Translations under genes and position numbers: made by a program | Notes under the pieces: model-generated | Told to the model about the DNA's origin: nothing | Databases searched by the model: none | What the model saw: only the letters and a program-made list of their open reading frames with translations | Shown here: piece by piece, positions 1-8,104 of the stretch | Position numbering within the stretch: the stretch's first letter is position 1 | How the letters are laid out: each line of letters opens with the position of its first letter | NCBI RefSeq assembly: GCF_014154935.1 | Contig: NZ_JACEHH010000064.1 | Span: 1-41,013, forward strand | From: Stieleria mannarensis | GTDB taxonomy: Bacteria; Planctomycetota; Planctomycetia; Pirellulales; Pirellulaceae | Length of the DNA stretch: 41,013 bases | Direction of reading: 5' to 3'

Positions 1-194
1 GGTTGCGGGAGAAGCGACTCGCGTCGCTCGCCCTCACCAAGGAGGCGGAAAGATAGGGGCGGAATCGCCGGTTGGCAAGAGGCATCGGTGAAATTTTTGA
101 AAATTAATCGCGAGCCCCGGTTTTTGGCAGGCTAATTGCCGTGCGGGCCGTGTCGCTGGGGTGCGTTTTTGGGCGGGCGTCCAGAGGACTCCCC

Positions 195-288
195 GCGACG
201 ACCTGGAAAGGACGTCGTACCAACCAGCCCGCGACGACCTGGAAAGGACGTCGTGCCAACCAGCCCGCGACGACCTGGAAAGGACGTC
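195..288. repeat. 36-bp tandem repeat, about 2.6 copies
   Basis: Copies begin at 195, 231 and 267. The first two are full 36-bp units differing by one base (A to G), and the third stops after 22 bases. Each unit starts with an imperfect palindrome (CGACGACCT ... AGGACGTCG around a GGAA centre) that could form a small hairpin. The copies are back to back without spacers, so this is not a CRISPR array. It lies in the non-coding stretch upstream of the AAA+ ATPase gene. The rest of 1-471 shows no gene I can support. Confidence 0.85.
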
Positions 289-471
289 TGTACATGCCGG
301 GGACCGTTGAGGGAACTCCGCCAGTGCGGCGATTGACATGCGATGACTGGTTTAATCCGAAAGGTCCGATGATTGGAAGAGTCGCGTTGGTGTCGGTCCG
401 ATACCGAAGAAGCGGCAGGCTTTGATGGTCTCCCAAAGCGACTCCTTTCCAAACCCGAAGGTCACTTCTCG

Positions 472-2235
472 ATGTCATTTACGCCTCCTTCTGCCGGCAG
501 CGGCGCGGATGCAGATAGCCAACTGGATGCGCTGATCTCTCGAATCCAATCGCTGACCGGGGGCGATGCGGCCGACCAAGGGGCCAAGCAACCGCCGAGG
601 CCGGCGCAGGGGAGTGCGCCGCCACAGCGCCCCGGCGGGCCCGGCCCCGCTTCAACCGGACAGCCGGTCGCCGGACAGCCGCAACCGGGAGCCGCCGCGC
701 AAGCGCCGCGGAGGACGCCGCCGTCGGCGCTTCCCGATGGCCCCCAGCCGGCCCAGCGGCCTCCGGTTCCACAACGCCCGGCAGGTCAACGCCCGGGGCC
801 GCCTCACGGGGCGGCGCCAAGAGCGGCGGTGGCGAACGCCGCCAAGTCATCATCGGGTGGGGCGGCAAAGTCGTCCGATGCTCCGCCGACCGAAGCGGCC
901 GGCGGCCCCAAGCAAACGCTCGGCGGAGGCGTCGAAATCCCGCCGGGACCACTGGGATTTGAACCTTCGCGTGACGAAGCCTGGCGACCGGTCGAACCGG
1001 AGTCGATGGAGAAGGCTGGGATCAACGAGTCGATTTTGGAAGCGATCATGTACCGCTTTCTGTTGACCGCCGGGGAATCAGAAGGCCGCAAGATTGCCGA
1101 TCAAGTGAAAGTCCCGTTTCGGTTGGTCGAACCGATTTTGACGCGGATGAAGATGGAGCAGAACATCGCCTACAAGAACGCGACGGCGACCAACGACTAC
1201 GTCTACGTTCTGACCGAAACCGGACGCCAGATCGCCCGCAACCACAACGCCGATTGCACCTATTTCGGCGCTTGCCCGGTCCGTTTGGAGGACTACATCA
1301 AGAGCGTTCGCTACCAAACCATTGAAGGCCAGTATCCCAAGAAAGCGGACCTGGTGCGGGCCTTCAGCGACTTGCTGATCAACCCCAAAATGCTCAACCG
1401 GCTCGGCCCGGCGATCGCCAGCGGACGGGGGATGTTCTTGTTCGGGTTCCCCGGAAACGGCAAGACGTCGATCGCCGAGCGGGTGACCGGCGCGTTCGGA
1501 AAATACATCTGGATCCCCCGCAGCGTGGACATCGACGGCGACGTCTTGCGGGTGTTTGATCCGATGAACCACGTGCTGGCGATGCCCGAGGAGAACACCG
1601 GGCTGTTGGACATCGGCGGCTTCGACAAGCGTTGGGTCCGGATCGAACGCCCCACGATCATCGCCGGTGGTGAATTGACGATGGACATGCTGGAGGTGCT
1701 GTGCAACGCCGACACGAACATCAGCGAATCGCCGCTGCAGCTGAAAAGCAACTGCGGCACGCTGGTCATCGATGACTTCGGCCGTCAAAAAATGCGTGTC
1801 GACGAACTGCTCAACCGCTGGATCATCCCGCTGGAAAAACGCTATGACTTCCTGAACATGGCCAGCGGAAAAAAGATCCAGGTCCCGTTTGACCAGTTGG
1901 TGATTTTCAGCACCAACCTGGAACCCAAGGACTTGGTCGACGACGCGTTCTTGCGACGGATCCCCTACAAGATCGAAGTCGAAAATCCGCCCGAGCAAGA
2001 CTTTCGAAAACTGTTCGAAATCATGTGCCGGGTGACCAAGATGCCTTACAACCCCGAAGCGATCGACTACCTGATCAAAACCCACTACCTGCCGGTGGGG
2101 CGACCGTTCCGGAACTGCCAACCCCGCGACCTGCTGCTGCAAGTTCGCAATTTCTGTCTCTACAACGACTTGGAGTTGGAGCTGAAGAACGAGTACTTCG
2201 ACTTCGCCTGCGACAACTACTTCTCGGTGATGTAG
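472..2235 (+). CDS. AAA+ family ATPase with proline-rich N-terminus
   Basis: Predicted 587-residue cytoplasmic ATPase. Residues about 30-165 are proline-, alanine- and glycine-rich and probably disordered. Residues about 185-290 may be a winged-helix-like segment. The ATPase core has Walker A GFPGNGKT at 325-332, Walker B TLVIDD at 430-435, a sensor-1 asparagine in FSTN (N482), and arginines R495/R496 in an arginine-finger-like position. The ATG at 472 is preferred over the in-frame ATG at 373 because the extra 33 residues look non-coding. It is convergent with the PEGA lipoprotein gene, 24 bp away. AAA+ proteins remodel other macromolecules with ATP, but the client here is unknown. The MoxR-like/AAA class is confident; a specific role is not. 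Confidence 0.88.
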   Translation: MSFTPPSAGSGADADSQLDALISRIQSLTGGDAADQGAKQPPRPAQGSAPPQRPGGPGPASTGQPVAGQPQPGAAAQAPRRTPPSALPDGPQPAQRPPVPQRPAGQRPGPPHGAAPRAAVANAAKSSSGGAAKSSDAPPTEAAGGPKQTLGGGVEIPPGPLGFEPSRDEAWRPVEPESMEKAGINESILEAIMYRFLLTAGESEGRKIADQVKVPFRLVEPILTRMKMEQNIAYKNATATNDYVYVLTETGRQIARNHNADCTYFGACPVRLEDYIKSVRYQTIEGQYPKKADLVRAFSDLLINPKMLNRLGPAIASGRGMFLFGFPGNGKTSIAERVTGAFGKYIWIPRSVDIDGDVLRVFDPMNHVLAMPEENTGLLDIGGFDKRWVRIERPTIIAGGELTMDMLEVLCNADTNISESPLQLKSNCGTLVIDDFGRQKMRVDELLNRWIIPLEKRYDFLNMASGKKIQVPFDQLVIFSTNLEPKDLVDDAFLRRIPYKIEVENPPEQDFRKLFEIMCRVTKMPYNPEAIDYLIKTHYLPVGRPFRNCQPRDLLLQVRNFCLYNDLELELKNEYFDFACDNYFSVM

Positions 2236-2259
2236 TGGATCCGGGCTGTCGCCGCGAGT

Positions 2260-2706
2260 TTATTGTCGAGGGGCGGTCACCATCCCCGAGTTGGATTGCC
2301 GGCGTAGGCCGTCGGCTCGGGCGATGATTTCTTCGGACGCCGGCAGCGTCTTGGGGACCAACGTGACATCGATGATGCGTTCGTCGCGGATTTCGCCCGG
2401 CCACAAGGTTTCGGCGACAAGATCGATGCCCGGCCATTGGTACCAGGGCGGGTTGAAGCGACGGCGGATCGTCTCGGTCCGATAGCCGTCGGCCTCCACC
2501 CGGAACTCTCGTGTTCCGTAGTAGACGAAGGGCGTGGACGCGGGCGAGGCCCCGATCACTTGGTTGTCGACCGAAACCATCGCCCCGGGTGGGTTGGTTC
2601 GGACGGTCATCCGCCGACGGACACAGCCCACGCTCGCCTGGCAAAAACACATCGCTGCCAGCATGAACAGCATTCGGCGACTTTTGTGGAGCGTGGGCAT
2701 TGGCAT
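2260..2706 (-). CDS. PEGA-domain lipoprotein
   Basis: About 148 residues. The N-terminus is basic (HKSRR), followed by a hydrophobic stretch and a lipobox-like SVGC at 25-28, so the mature protein would be lipid-anchored at C28. The next segment matches a PEGA domain: VRTNPPGAMVSVDNQVIG followed by a GTREFRVEADGY turn (about 35-75). PEGA domains are small beta-sandwiches of envelope-associated proteins. The tail is tryptophan- and proline-rich. The frame is open further upstream to 2922, but that part lacks a signal-like start and is probably untranslated. An ATG six bases downstream at 2700 is equally possible. Confidence 0.8.
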   Translation of the reverse strand: MPMPTLHKSRRMLFMLAAMCFCQASVGCVRRRMTVRTNPPGAMVSVDNQVIGASPASTPFVYYGTREFRVEADGYRTETIRRRFNPPWYQWPGIDLVAETLWPGEIRDERIIDVTLVPKTLPASEEIIARADGLRRQSNSGMVTAPRQ

Positions 2707-3229
2707 ACGAAACAGGACCCTCGGCGAACGGGGAAAATCGGGCGCAATGCCGTAGTAGCAGGTTCGGCGGTCACCCTTCCAGGTCAATCGGGGATGCCAG
2801 GCCTGTGGCGGGCGGCGAAACGGTGGCTGTGTCGCAACGCATGTCACGCATGAAACCAATAGGACGAATGGGACAAATGCGTCAAATATGTCCCATTGGT
2901 CCCATTGGTAAACGATACTCACCTCCCAACGCTTCTGCGTTGCAGCATGTGTCGATCGATGCCCCCAGACGCGTGTTGGGATAAGAATCCGCCGTTGCGG
3001 GGGTCAAGATGGACGTCTCCGCGGCGGCACATGGCGGCAGGCCAGCGATCTTGGCTCGCTATCATCGCCAGGACCGTCAAAAGGCACACCAATTGCTGTG
3101 ATTTTTTAGAATCTGGGCGACTTGCACAAACCTTGTTGATGAGCAAGACTTCGCCAATCAGATTGATGTCGCCCCCCGTATCAGCGGCGTCAAGCGATAC
3201 CCCCCCTTCTTTTACTGTAGGAAAACCCA
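2707..3229. other. Non-coding spacer with an inverted repeat, divergent promoter region
   Basis: This 523-bp spacer separates the PEGA lipoprotein gene (minus) from the Cys-rich gene (plus). It must hold both promoters, but I cannot assign convincing -35/-10 boxes. The only clear structure is the inverted repeat at 2856-2908, listed separately. No open frame here looks coding. Confidence 0.6.
2856..2908. repeat. 20-bp inverted repeat built from GGGAC/CCAAT decamers
   Basis: The left arm 2856-2875 and right arm 2889-2908 are reverse complements at 18 of 20 positions, with a 13-base loop. Each arm is itself two copies of a decamer of the form CCAATRGGAC / GGTCCCATTG, so the element looks like a short tandem repeat copied in opposite orientation. 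It would form a stable stem in the leader of the PEGA gene. Confidence 0.7.
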
Positions 3230-3601
3230 ATGAAAGGTCTTCGAGTTTTCGCGGCTTGCACTGCGTTGCTGATCGGATCACTGGCCGCCGTGAACGCGTC
3301 GGCTGGTTGTTGCGAACCTGCACCCGCCCCTTGCTGCGCCCCCGCCCCTGTTTGTTGCCCGCCTCCGGTTTGCTGCCCGCCGCCGCCGGTCGAAGTGACG
3401 TTTTGCGTCGTCGATCCCTGCACGTGCTGCAAGTACCCCGTCACCGTTTGCGTCGACGCCTGCTGTGCCGGTCAAGTCCCCTGCTATGTCGGTTGCCGCA
3501 AAGGCTTGTTCGGCCGCAAGATCTTGACGTACAAGTTCGAGTGCGGCGAGTGCGTTGACGTGGTGATCACCAAGCACGGCCGCGTGATCGTTCGCGACTG
3601 A
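3230..3601 (+). CDS. Small exported cysteine/proline-rich protein
   Basis: The 123-residue product has a classical signal peptide (MKGLRVFAACTALLIGSLAA, cleavage likely after NASA at about residue 25). The mature part is dominated by paired cysteines separated by proline-alanine runs (CCEPAPAPCC, VCCPPPVCC), 19 cysteines in total after the signal. It is followed by a more ordered tail ending in DVVITKHGRVIVRD. AGGA lies about 8 bases before the ATG. Cys- and Pro-rich exported proteins are typical of planctomycetes, and disulfide-rich envelopes have been described there, so a structural envelope role is a reasonable inference. There is no enzymatic motif. It is convergent with the NHL-type gene 42 bp downstream. 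Confidence 0.85.
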   Translation: MKGLRVFAACTALLIGSLAAVNASAGCCEPAPAPCCAPAPVCCPPPVCCPPPPVEVTFCVVDPCTCCKYPVTVCVDACCAGQVPCYVGCRKGLFGRKILTYKFECGECVDVVITKHGRVIVRD

Positions 3602-3643
3602 AAATAGAACGCCTGGATCGTTCAAATGGGGCCGTCGGTCCTG

Positions 3644-4669
3644 CTACAAAACAGGTTCAACCGCTTTGGTCTTTCGATCGAAGCGGTAGACCTGTTTTTT
3701 CTTTGGGTCGGCGACGTACAGGTGCGTTTCGTCGGCGGTGATGCCGACCGGTCCGGCCAGCGGTTCGCCTTGGAACCATTTCTCGGTCGTCCCATCGGCT
3801 GCGAATCGCCAAATCGCTTTGCCGTAGACATCGGTGACAAAGCCTTCTTCGCCGGCCCAGACCAGACCGCCGGGGAATTGGTAGGGACGGCCATCGACAA
3901 CGGTTTCGGCCGAGTTGTTGGCGACGTCGATCTTCTGAACCGCTGCGGCGTCGGGGGTCACCGCCCACAGGTTGCCTGCGTCATCGAATGACAGCCCCCG
4001 CGCGTTGACGCGCGCGACCAGCTCGGGTTTTCCACCGGCGATCGGCAGGCGAAACACCGCACGGCGTTCGGCGTCACCGACGTAAATCGTTTGCCCGGCG
4101 GCATCGACGGCGATCGCCATCGGGATCCCCAGGTAACCGTTGTTCAGCGGGGAGAGTTTGGCCCCCGGTTGACCGGCATGGTAGATCTCTCGAGTGGCCG
4201 AATCGCCGATCAGGATGCCGCCGCCGGGATGCGCGGTCACACACCAAGGCGCGTTCATGGGTTTGCGCAACAGCGGCGTTCCCGGCGTGAACAGCGTGAA
4301 CTGCTCGCCATCCTGGATCCAAATGCCCGGCAGAAATCGGTCCACGACCAGTAGTTTTCCATCCAGAAGGGCGACGTCGCGGGGGTAATCGACCGCGGCG
4401 GTCGCAGCATCGACCGGTTCGGGGACCTCCACCGTCGGCGGCCCCCCGGGCGTGTCAGCCCCGGCTGTTTCGCTGGCCTCCTTTTCCTCTGCGGTCTCAT
4501 CCGCAGCGGTTTCTGCCGCAGCGGTTTCGTCTTGTGCCCGGGCCGACGTGGCGGCGGTCAACGGCAGGGAAGCGGCGAGCAGGGCCAGCAGGGTGAGGCG
4601 GTGGCAAGGGATTCCGATTGCGCAAAGTTTTCTAATGATCACGATTAGGAGTGCCGAACATAAAACCAA
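3644..4669 (-). CDS. Exported NHL/SMP-30-like beta-propeller protein
   Basis: 341 residues. The N-terminus contains a hydrophobic signal segment ending near TSARA (about residues 25-45), followed by an acidic Ala/Glu/Thr-rich linker (about 47-85). The rest consists of repeated strands of the type DYPRDVALLDGKLLVVDR, GIPMAIAVDAAGQTIYVGD, GPVGITADETHLYVADP, which is the NHL/SMP-30 propeller pattern. Such proteins usually bind ligands or partners, sometimes with hydrolytic activity; no metal-binding site is evident here. A GTG at 4642 is an alternative start that gives a tighter signal peptide. It is divergent from the beta-barrel-like gene with only about 60 bp between starts, so the two may share a control region. 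Confidence 0.82.
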   Translation of the reverse strand: MVLCSALLIVIIRKLCAIGIPCHRLTLLALLAASLPLTAATSARAQDETAAAETAADETAEEKEASETAGADTPGGPPTVEVPEPVDAATAAVDYPRDVALLDGKLLVVDRFLPGIWIQDGEQFTLFTPGTPLLRKPMNAPWCVTAHPGGGILIGDSATREIYHAGQPGAKLSPLNNGYLGIPMAIAVDAAGQTIYVGDAERRAVFRLPIAGGKPELVARVNARGLSFDDAGNLWAVTPDAAAVQKIDVANNSAETVVDGRPYQFPGGLVWAGEEGFVTDVYGKAIWRFAADGTTEKWFQGEPLAGPVGITADETHLYVADPKKKQVYRFDRKTKAVEPVL

Positions 4670-4729
4670 GAGATGTACCGAGAAGCGGTCACTGATTTCG
4701 CAACGCCTCCCAGCGGAAAGAATTGGAAC

Positions 4730-6142
4730 ATGATAACGTCAAGCCACTCCATTACGCGGGTCTTGCACAGTGGAAACACGTCGAGTCCCCGAAAAATGTT
4801 CCGCTCTGGACGGTGCCGACGGATTTCCGTCCTGTCGTTTCCATGGATGGTGCTTTGGGGGCTTGCGGCGTTCGGTTCCCCGGTGATGGCCGGCGAAGGC
4901 GTGGTGCATGCGGCGGCCGATGTATTTCAAACCGAGCGTGTGGACATGTCCGACGCGTCACCGGTGCGCCGGCCGCGACGCGACGTTTCGGTCTCTCATG
5001 CCGTCCACAACGGCGGCGAATTGAAGCAGGTGAGCTATTTTGAGGGCGATTCCGGCTACGGTCCCGGCGTCTTCGAATCGACGTGCGGCTGTGAAACGGT
5101 CTGCGACTGCCCGGTCGGCGGGGGCTATGTCGATCCCGGCTGCGGCATCGAAGCGTCCTGTGGTTTTGAAACCGCTTGTGGCGCCGAATCGTGGGTCGAA
5201 CCGACGTGCGGATGTGACGGTGTTGGATGCGATGCGTGTTGCGACGGCTATGATCCGACCTGCGGATGCAACGCGTGCTGTGGCGGCATCGGGGGATTCA
5301 TCGATTGTCTGTTTCCGCGACTGAGAATCCAGTGGGCGCAATTGGATCTGTTTGCCGGCGTGGCCGGGCACACCGGGCCGATGAATTTTGCCAACATCAG
5401 CGGCACGGGAACCGATCGTCGCGGGACGGGCAGCTTCGGATTCTACGAAGGGTTCAACAAAGGCGTCGGCTTGCGATTTTTTGGCACCGACATGGCTTGG
5501 CAATCCGGTGTGCGGTTCACCCAGAACAACCTTTCCGGTGCCGGGTTCACCGACGAGACGCGCGGCCAGATCTTTCTGACCAGCGGCATTTTTCGGACAG
5601 TGGACTATGGGTTTCAGTACGGCTTGGTGCTGGATTACTTGTACGAGGATTGGTACTACCGCAGCGATTTGGTCCAGCTGCGTGGTGAACTCGGTTGGGT
5701 CAATCGTAGTTGCAACGTGTTCGGATTGAAGTTTGCAGTGGGAGTGGATGACGACACGGCCACGACCAGCGTCTTGGACAACAGCGGCGCGGTCGTTCGC
5801 AATGACATCGAAATGGAAGCGATGACGCAGTACCGATTGTTCTATCGCCACCGCCTGGCACGCCTGGGCGCTTGCGAAGGCTTCGTCGGCTGGACAGACA
5901 ACGATGACGGGTTGTTGGGCATGGAGCTGGATCTGCCGGTGCACGGCAACTTGTTGTGGAACACTTCGGCAACCTACCTGATCCCGAACGAAGGCACCGG
6001 CAGCGGTGGCAATCAAGAAGAGGGCTGGAATCTGGCGATCGGATTCACCTACCGCCCCGGCGGACTGGGCGCCCAATCACGCTACTCGCGTCCGCTGTTG
6101 AAGGTCGCCGACAACGGTTTGATGATGGTGGATAGGAAGTAA
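4730..6142 (+). CDS. Exported Cys-rich beta-barrel-like outer-membrane protein
   Basis: About 470 residues from the ATG at 4730 (GGAA upstream); an ATG at 4796 is possible and an earlier one at 4673 overlaps the divergent gene's leader. A signal peptide runs to about residue 54 (SVLSFPWMVLWGLAAFGSPVMA). Residues about 105-190 are a Cys/Gly/Asp-rich block with repeats such as STCGCETVCDC, PTCGCDGVGCDACC and PTCGCNACC. The C-terminal 280 residues alternate aromatic and polar residues in amphipathic strands (LDLFAGVAGHTGP, GVGLRFFGTDMAWQSGVRFT, QYGLVLDYLYEDWYY) as in outer-membrane barrels, ending in LAIGFTYRP. It resembles a planctomycete family of unknown function, perhaps the one annotated DUF6666. 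Surface localisation is inferred. Confidence 0.8.
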   Translation: MITSSHSITRVLHSGNTSSPRKMFRSGRCRRISVLSFPWMVLWGLAAFGSPVMAGEGVVHAAADVFQTERVDMSDASPVRRPRRDVSVSHAVHNGGELKQVSYFEGDSGYGPGVFESTCGCETVCDCPVGGGYVDPGCGIEASCGFETACGAESWVEPTCGCDGVGCDACCDGYDPTCGCNACCGGIGGFIDCLFPRLRIQWAQLDLFAGVAGHTGPMNFANISGTGTDRRGTGSFGFYEGFNKGVGLRFFGTDMAWQSGVRFTQNNLSGAGFTDETRGQIFLTSGIFRTVDYGFQYGLVLDYLYEDWYYRSDLVQLRGELGWVNRSCNVFGLKFAVGVDDDTATTSVLDNSGAVVRNDIEMEAMTQYRLFYRHRLARLGACEGFVGWTDNDDGLLGMELDLPVHGNLLWNTSATYLIPNEGTGSGGNQEEGWNLAIGFTYRPGGLGAQSRYSRPLLKVADNGLMMVDRK

Positions 6143-6143
6143 G

Positions 6144-6191
6144 GTTGGGAGTTGGGAGTTGGGAGTTGGGAGTTGGGAGTTGGGAGTTGGG
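6144..6191. repeat. Heptamer tandem repeat GTTGGGA, about 7 copies
   Basis: Six exact GTTGGGA units and a final GTTGGG start two bases after the stop codon of the barrel-like gene. The array is G-rich and strand-asymmetric. Such short arrays are prone to length variation. Confidence 0.95.
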
Positions 6192-6207
6192 TGACAAGAA
6201 AATGTTG

Positions 6208-6254
6208 TGAAACCTGAAACCTGAAACCTGAAACCTGAAACCTGAAACCTGAAA
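6208..6254. repeat. Heptamer tandem repeat TGAAACC, about 7 copies
   Basis: Six exact TGAAACC units and a final TGAAA, ending one base before the stop codon of the minus-strand thioredoxin-like gene. It is separated from the GTTGGGA array by only 16 bases. Both arrays have period 7 but unrelated sequences, and together they fill the whole convergent gene spacer. Confidence 0.95.
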
Positions 6255-6255
6255 T

Positions 6256-7032
6256 TTACTCCCGCCCTTTGGCTCGCTGCCGCATCTTCGTCGCTCTGCC
6301 CGGGTAGGCCACCTTTTGCAGCTCTTCGGCGGTCGGGGGCGTTGTGCCGAGTGTGTTTGCCAACGCACCGGCGATCTTCACACCGTCGGACATGGAAGGT
6401 TGGATGAGGGCATAATTGGCGACCACCTTGCCTTCTTTGGCGACCAGGACGGTCAGCTCGACGTTGCGATTCAGGCCGTATGCCCCTGGCCCTTCACCTC
6501 CGTCGACCGAGATTCCGACGGGGACCTGCAAGTTCAACGAGCGGCGTGCCCGAGTCAGGTAGGCTTCGGCTTCGGCTTGATCATCGTTCAGCCAAACGAT
6601 CGCGGCATAGTTGGGGGATTCGTCAAGAGACTTGGCGTAGTTTGTCAGTCCCCGTGCCAGGCCGAGCCCGGGGCGCGTGAGTTTATGCACGAAGACCAAC
6701 AGGGTCGGTTTTCCATCGGCCTGGGCGACCGGGTCGAATTCTTTGCCAGCGGCGTCGTCGTAGACGCCACGAAGTTTCAGCGGCGGCAGCGGTTCGCCCG
6801 CTTGCGGCCCCGAAAACACGGGGTCGTCGCCGTAACACAACGAAGGCGACAAAGACGCGGGGCCCCCCAGCGTTGAAAGCACCAGTGTGGAAAGACCGAG
6901 TGCGAGCACGGTCAACGACGCGCCCAAGCCGCTTCGTCGATTGAAAGCAGGCACCGACGTGCCAGCAACGGGGGAAATCAAGTTCACAGTTTCGGACATC
7001 GCGTCGTCTCGACCAGAATGGGGAATGTTCAT
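6256..7032 (-). CDS. Thioredoxin-fold (redoxin-like) exported protein without CxxC
   Basis: 258 residues from ATG 7032 (alternative MSETVN start at 6999). A hydrophobic signal/anchor spans about 36-60. The following pattern (GEPLPPLKLRGVYDD, then GKPTLLVFVHKLTRPGLGLARGL) matches the start of AhpC/TlpA-type redoxin folds, where the beta strand is normally followed by a CxxC or peroxidatic cysteine. Here the position reads HKLTRP, and the only cysteine, C66, is in the signal region. Later strands (YAAIVWLNDD, VPVGISVD, LTVLVAKEGKVVANYAL) complete the fold. It therefore probably does no thiol chemistry and may be a binding or scaffold protein. It lies 43 bp downstream of the AraC regulator on the same strand. 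Confidence 0.75.
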   Translation of the reverse strand: MNIPHSGRDDAMSETVNLISPVAGTSVPAFNRRSGLGASLTVLALGLSTLVLSTLGGPASLSPSLCYGDDPVFSGPQAGEPLPPLKLRGVYDDAAGKEFDPVAQADGKPTLLVFVHKLTRPGLGLARGLTNYAKSLDESPNYAAIVWLNDDQAEAEAYLTRARRSLNLQVPVGISVDGGEGPGAYGLNRNVELTVLVAKEGKVVANYALIQPSMSDGVKIAGALANTLGTTPPTAEELQKVAYPGRATKMRQRAKGRE

Positions 7033-7075
7033 CGCTCCGTTATAACCCAAGGCACGGCAAGGATGTCTGAAACCG

Positions 7076-7933
7076 CTACTCTGCTGAAATCGATTGCCGA
7101 TAGTTTTTTGGCGAGACCCCGACTTGGGATTTGAATTGGCGATAAAACGTCGACAGGTCGTTGAATCCACACTCAAAGGCGACCGAGGTGATCGACAGGT
7201 TGGTCTGTGCCAGCTGGTGCTTGGCGTGGTTGATGGCCAGTCTGCGGACATGCGTCAGCCAGGTCGATCCGGTGACCTCTTGGAACAGCTTGGTGAAAAC
7301 GCGGCGGGTCAGCCCCAGTGAGGCGGCCGCGGCGTCAATCGTCGATGCCTCGTAGAACTCGGTGGCCAGGCGGGCGACGTACTCTTCCATGACCTCTCGG
7401 TCACTTGTGCGCCGGCCTCTTGAACGGTTCGATTGGGCCGACGCCTGTCCCAATTGCAACACCCATTCGATGATTCGAAGTGCGGCGGCGACCATCGAGA
7501 TCGGCCGTGTCGGATCGTTGCTGGCTTGCTGGTGCCGCATCCGCCGCAGCTGGGTCGCCACGCGATTGGAAAAGTACGGACTGGCGGCCACCAGACCGAG
7601 ACGCAGGCGGCCGATCAGCTGGTCATCAAAACCGAACAGCCGCGGATCGATACATCCGATGTACAAACTGCTCGCCGCATCGGGGGCGTCGGTGATACGG
7701 TTGGACACGCCTGGCGGGACAATCAACAGGTCTCCCGACTCGAAATGGTGCACGCGGTCCTGGAATTCCAGCACCCCGCGGCCGCGCAACACATAGACCA
7801 GTTTCAAAAACGCATGCTCGCGCCAATCCATCGTGAATTGCGGGGAATGGTGGCTCTCCAAGACCAGCACGCCCCAATCCGGGAGATGCTCCTGGAGTGC
7901 TCGGTCGGTCAATCTGGGTTTGTTCATCGCCAC
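7076..7933 (-). CDS. AraC-family transcriptional regulator
   Basis: 285 residues (ATG 7933; a second ATG at 7927 is equally good). The N-terminal half is a cupin-type sensor domain (FLKLVYVLRGRGVLEFQDRV, ESGDLLIVPPGVSNRI, about 40-85). The C-terminal 100 residues carry the paired helix-turn-helix of AraC/XylS proteins: SLGLTRRVFTKLFQEVTGS and ITSVAFECGFNDLSTFYRQF, followed by VGVSPKNYRQ. It binds DNA as a ligand-responsive activator or repressor. It is divergent from the DapA-like/OYE-like pair (gap about 170 bp) and upstream of the redoxin-like gene on its own strand, so either could be its target. The ligand is probably a small sugar or acid, which is inference from family. Confidence 0.9.
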   Translation of the reverse strand: MAMNKPRLTDRALQEHLPDWGVLVLESHHSPQFTMDWREHAFLKLVYVLRGRGVLEFQDRVHHFESGDLLIVPPGVSNRITDAPDAASSLYIGCIDPRLFGFDDQLIGRLRLGLVAASPYFSNRVATQLRRMRHQQASNDPTRPISMVAAALRIIEWVLQLGQASAQSNRSRGRRTSDREVMEEYVARLATEFYEASTIDAAAASLGLTRRVFTKLFQEVTGSTWLTHVRRLAINHAKHQLAQTNLSITSVAFECGFNDLSTFYRQFKSQVGVSPKNYRQSISAE

Positions 7934-8104
7934 CTTTCTCGTCGTTTTCCCGCGTCACCAGCATCGGCCCCAAGACCCGCGATGAATGGGGATGCCCGAA
8001 TTGCCAAGATCGTCGTAACCGATTTTCGAAGACAGGGTCATTGAAATCCTCTATCCTCTGTCAATCTGAATTCAAATTTGCCCGAAACGCAACTGGCCAG
8101 CCCG

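Noticed and set aside
1..56. C-terminal end of a plus-strand gene (frame ending ALTKEAER and TAG at 54-56)
   Set aside because: Too short, and rich in simple CG-Arg/Ser codons that also appear in non-coding parts, so no support beyond an open frame.
195..288. CRISPR array from 36-bp repeats
   Set aside because: The units are adjacent with no spacers, there are fewer than three of them, and no cas gene is visible.
1078..2142. Long minus-strand frame inside the AAA+ gene
   Set aside because: Mirror of a well-supported ATPase with Walker motifs; the minus-strand translation has no domain.
4958..6076. Minus-strand frame opposite the barrel-like gene
   Set aside because: The plus-strand product has a signal peptide and barrel pattern; the antisense one is low-information.
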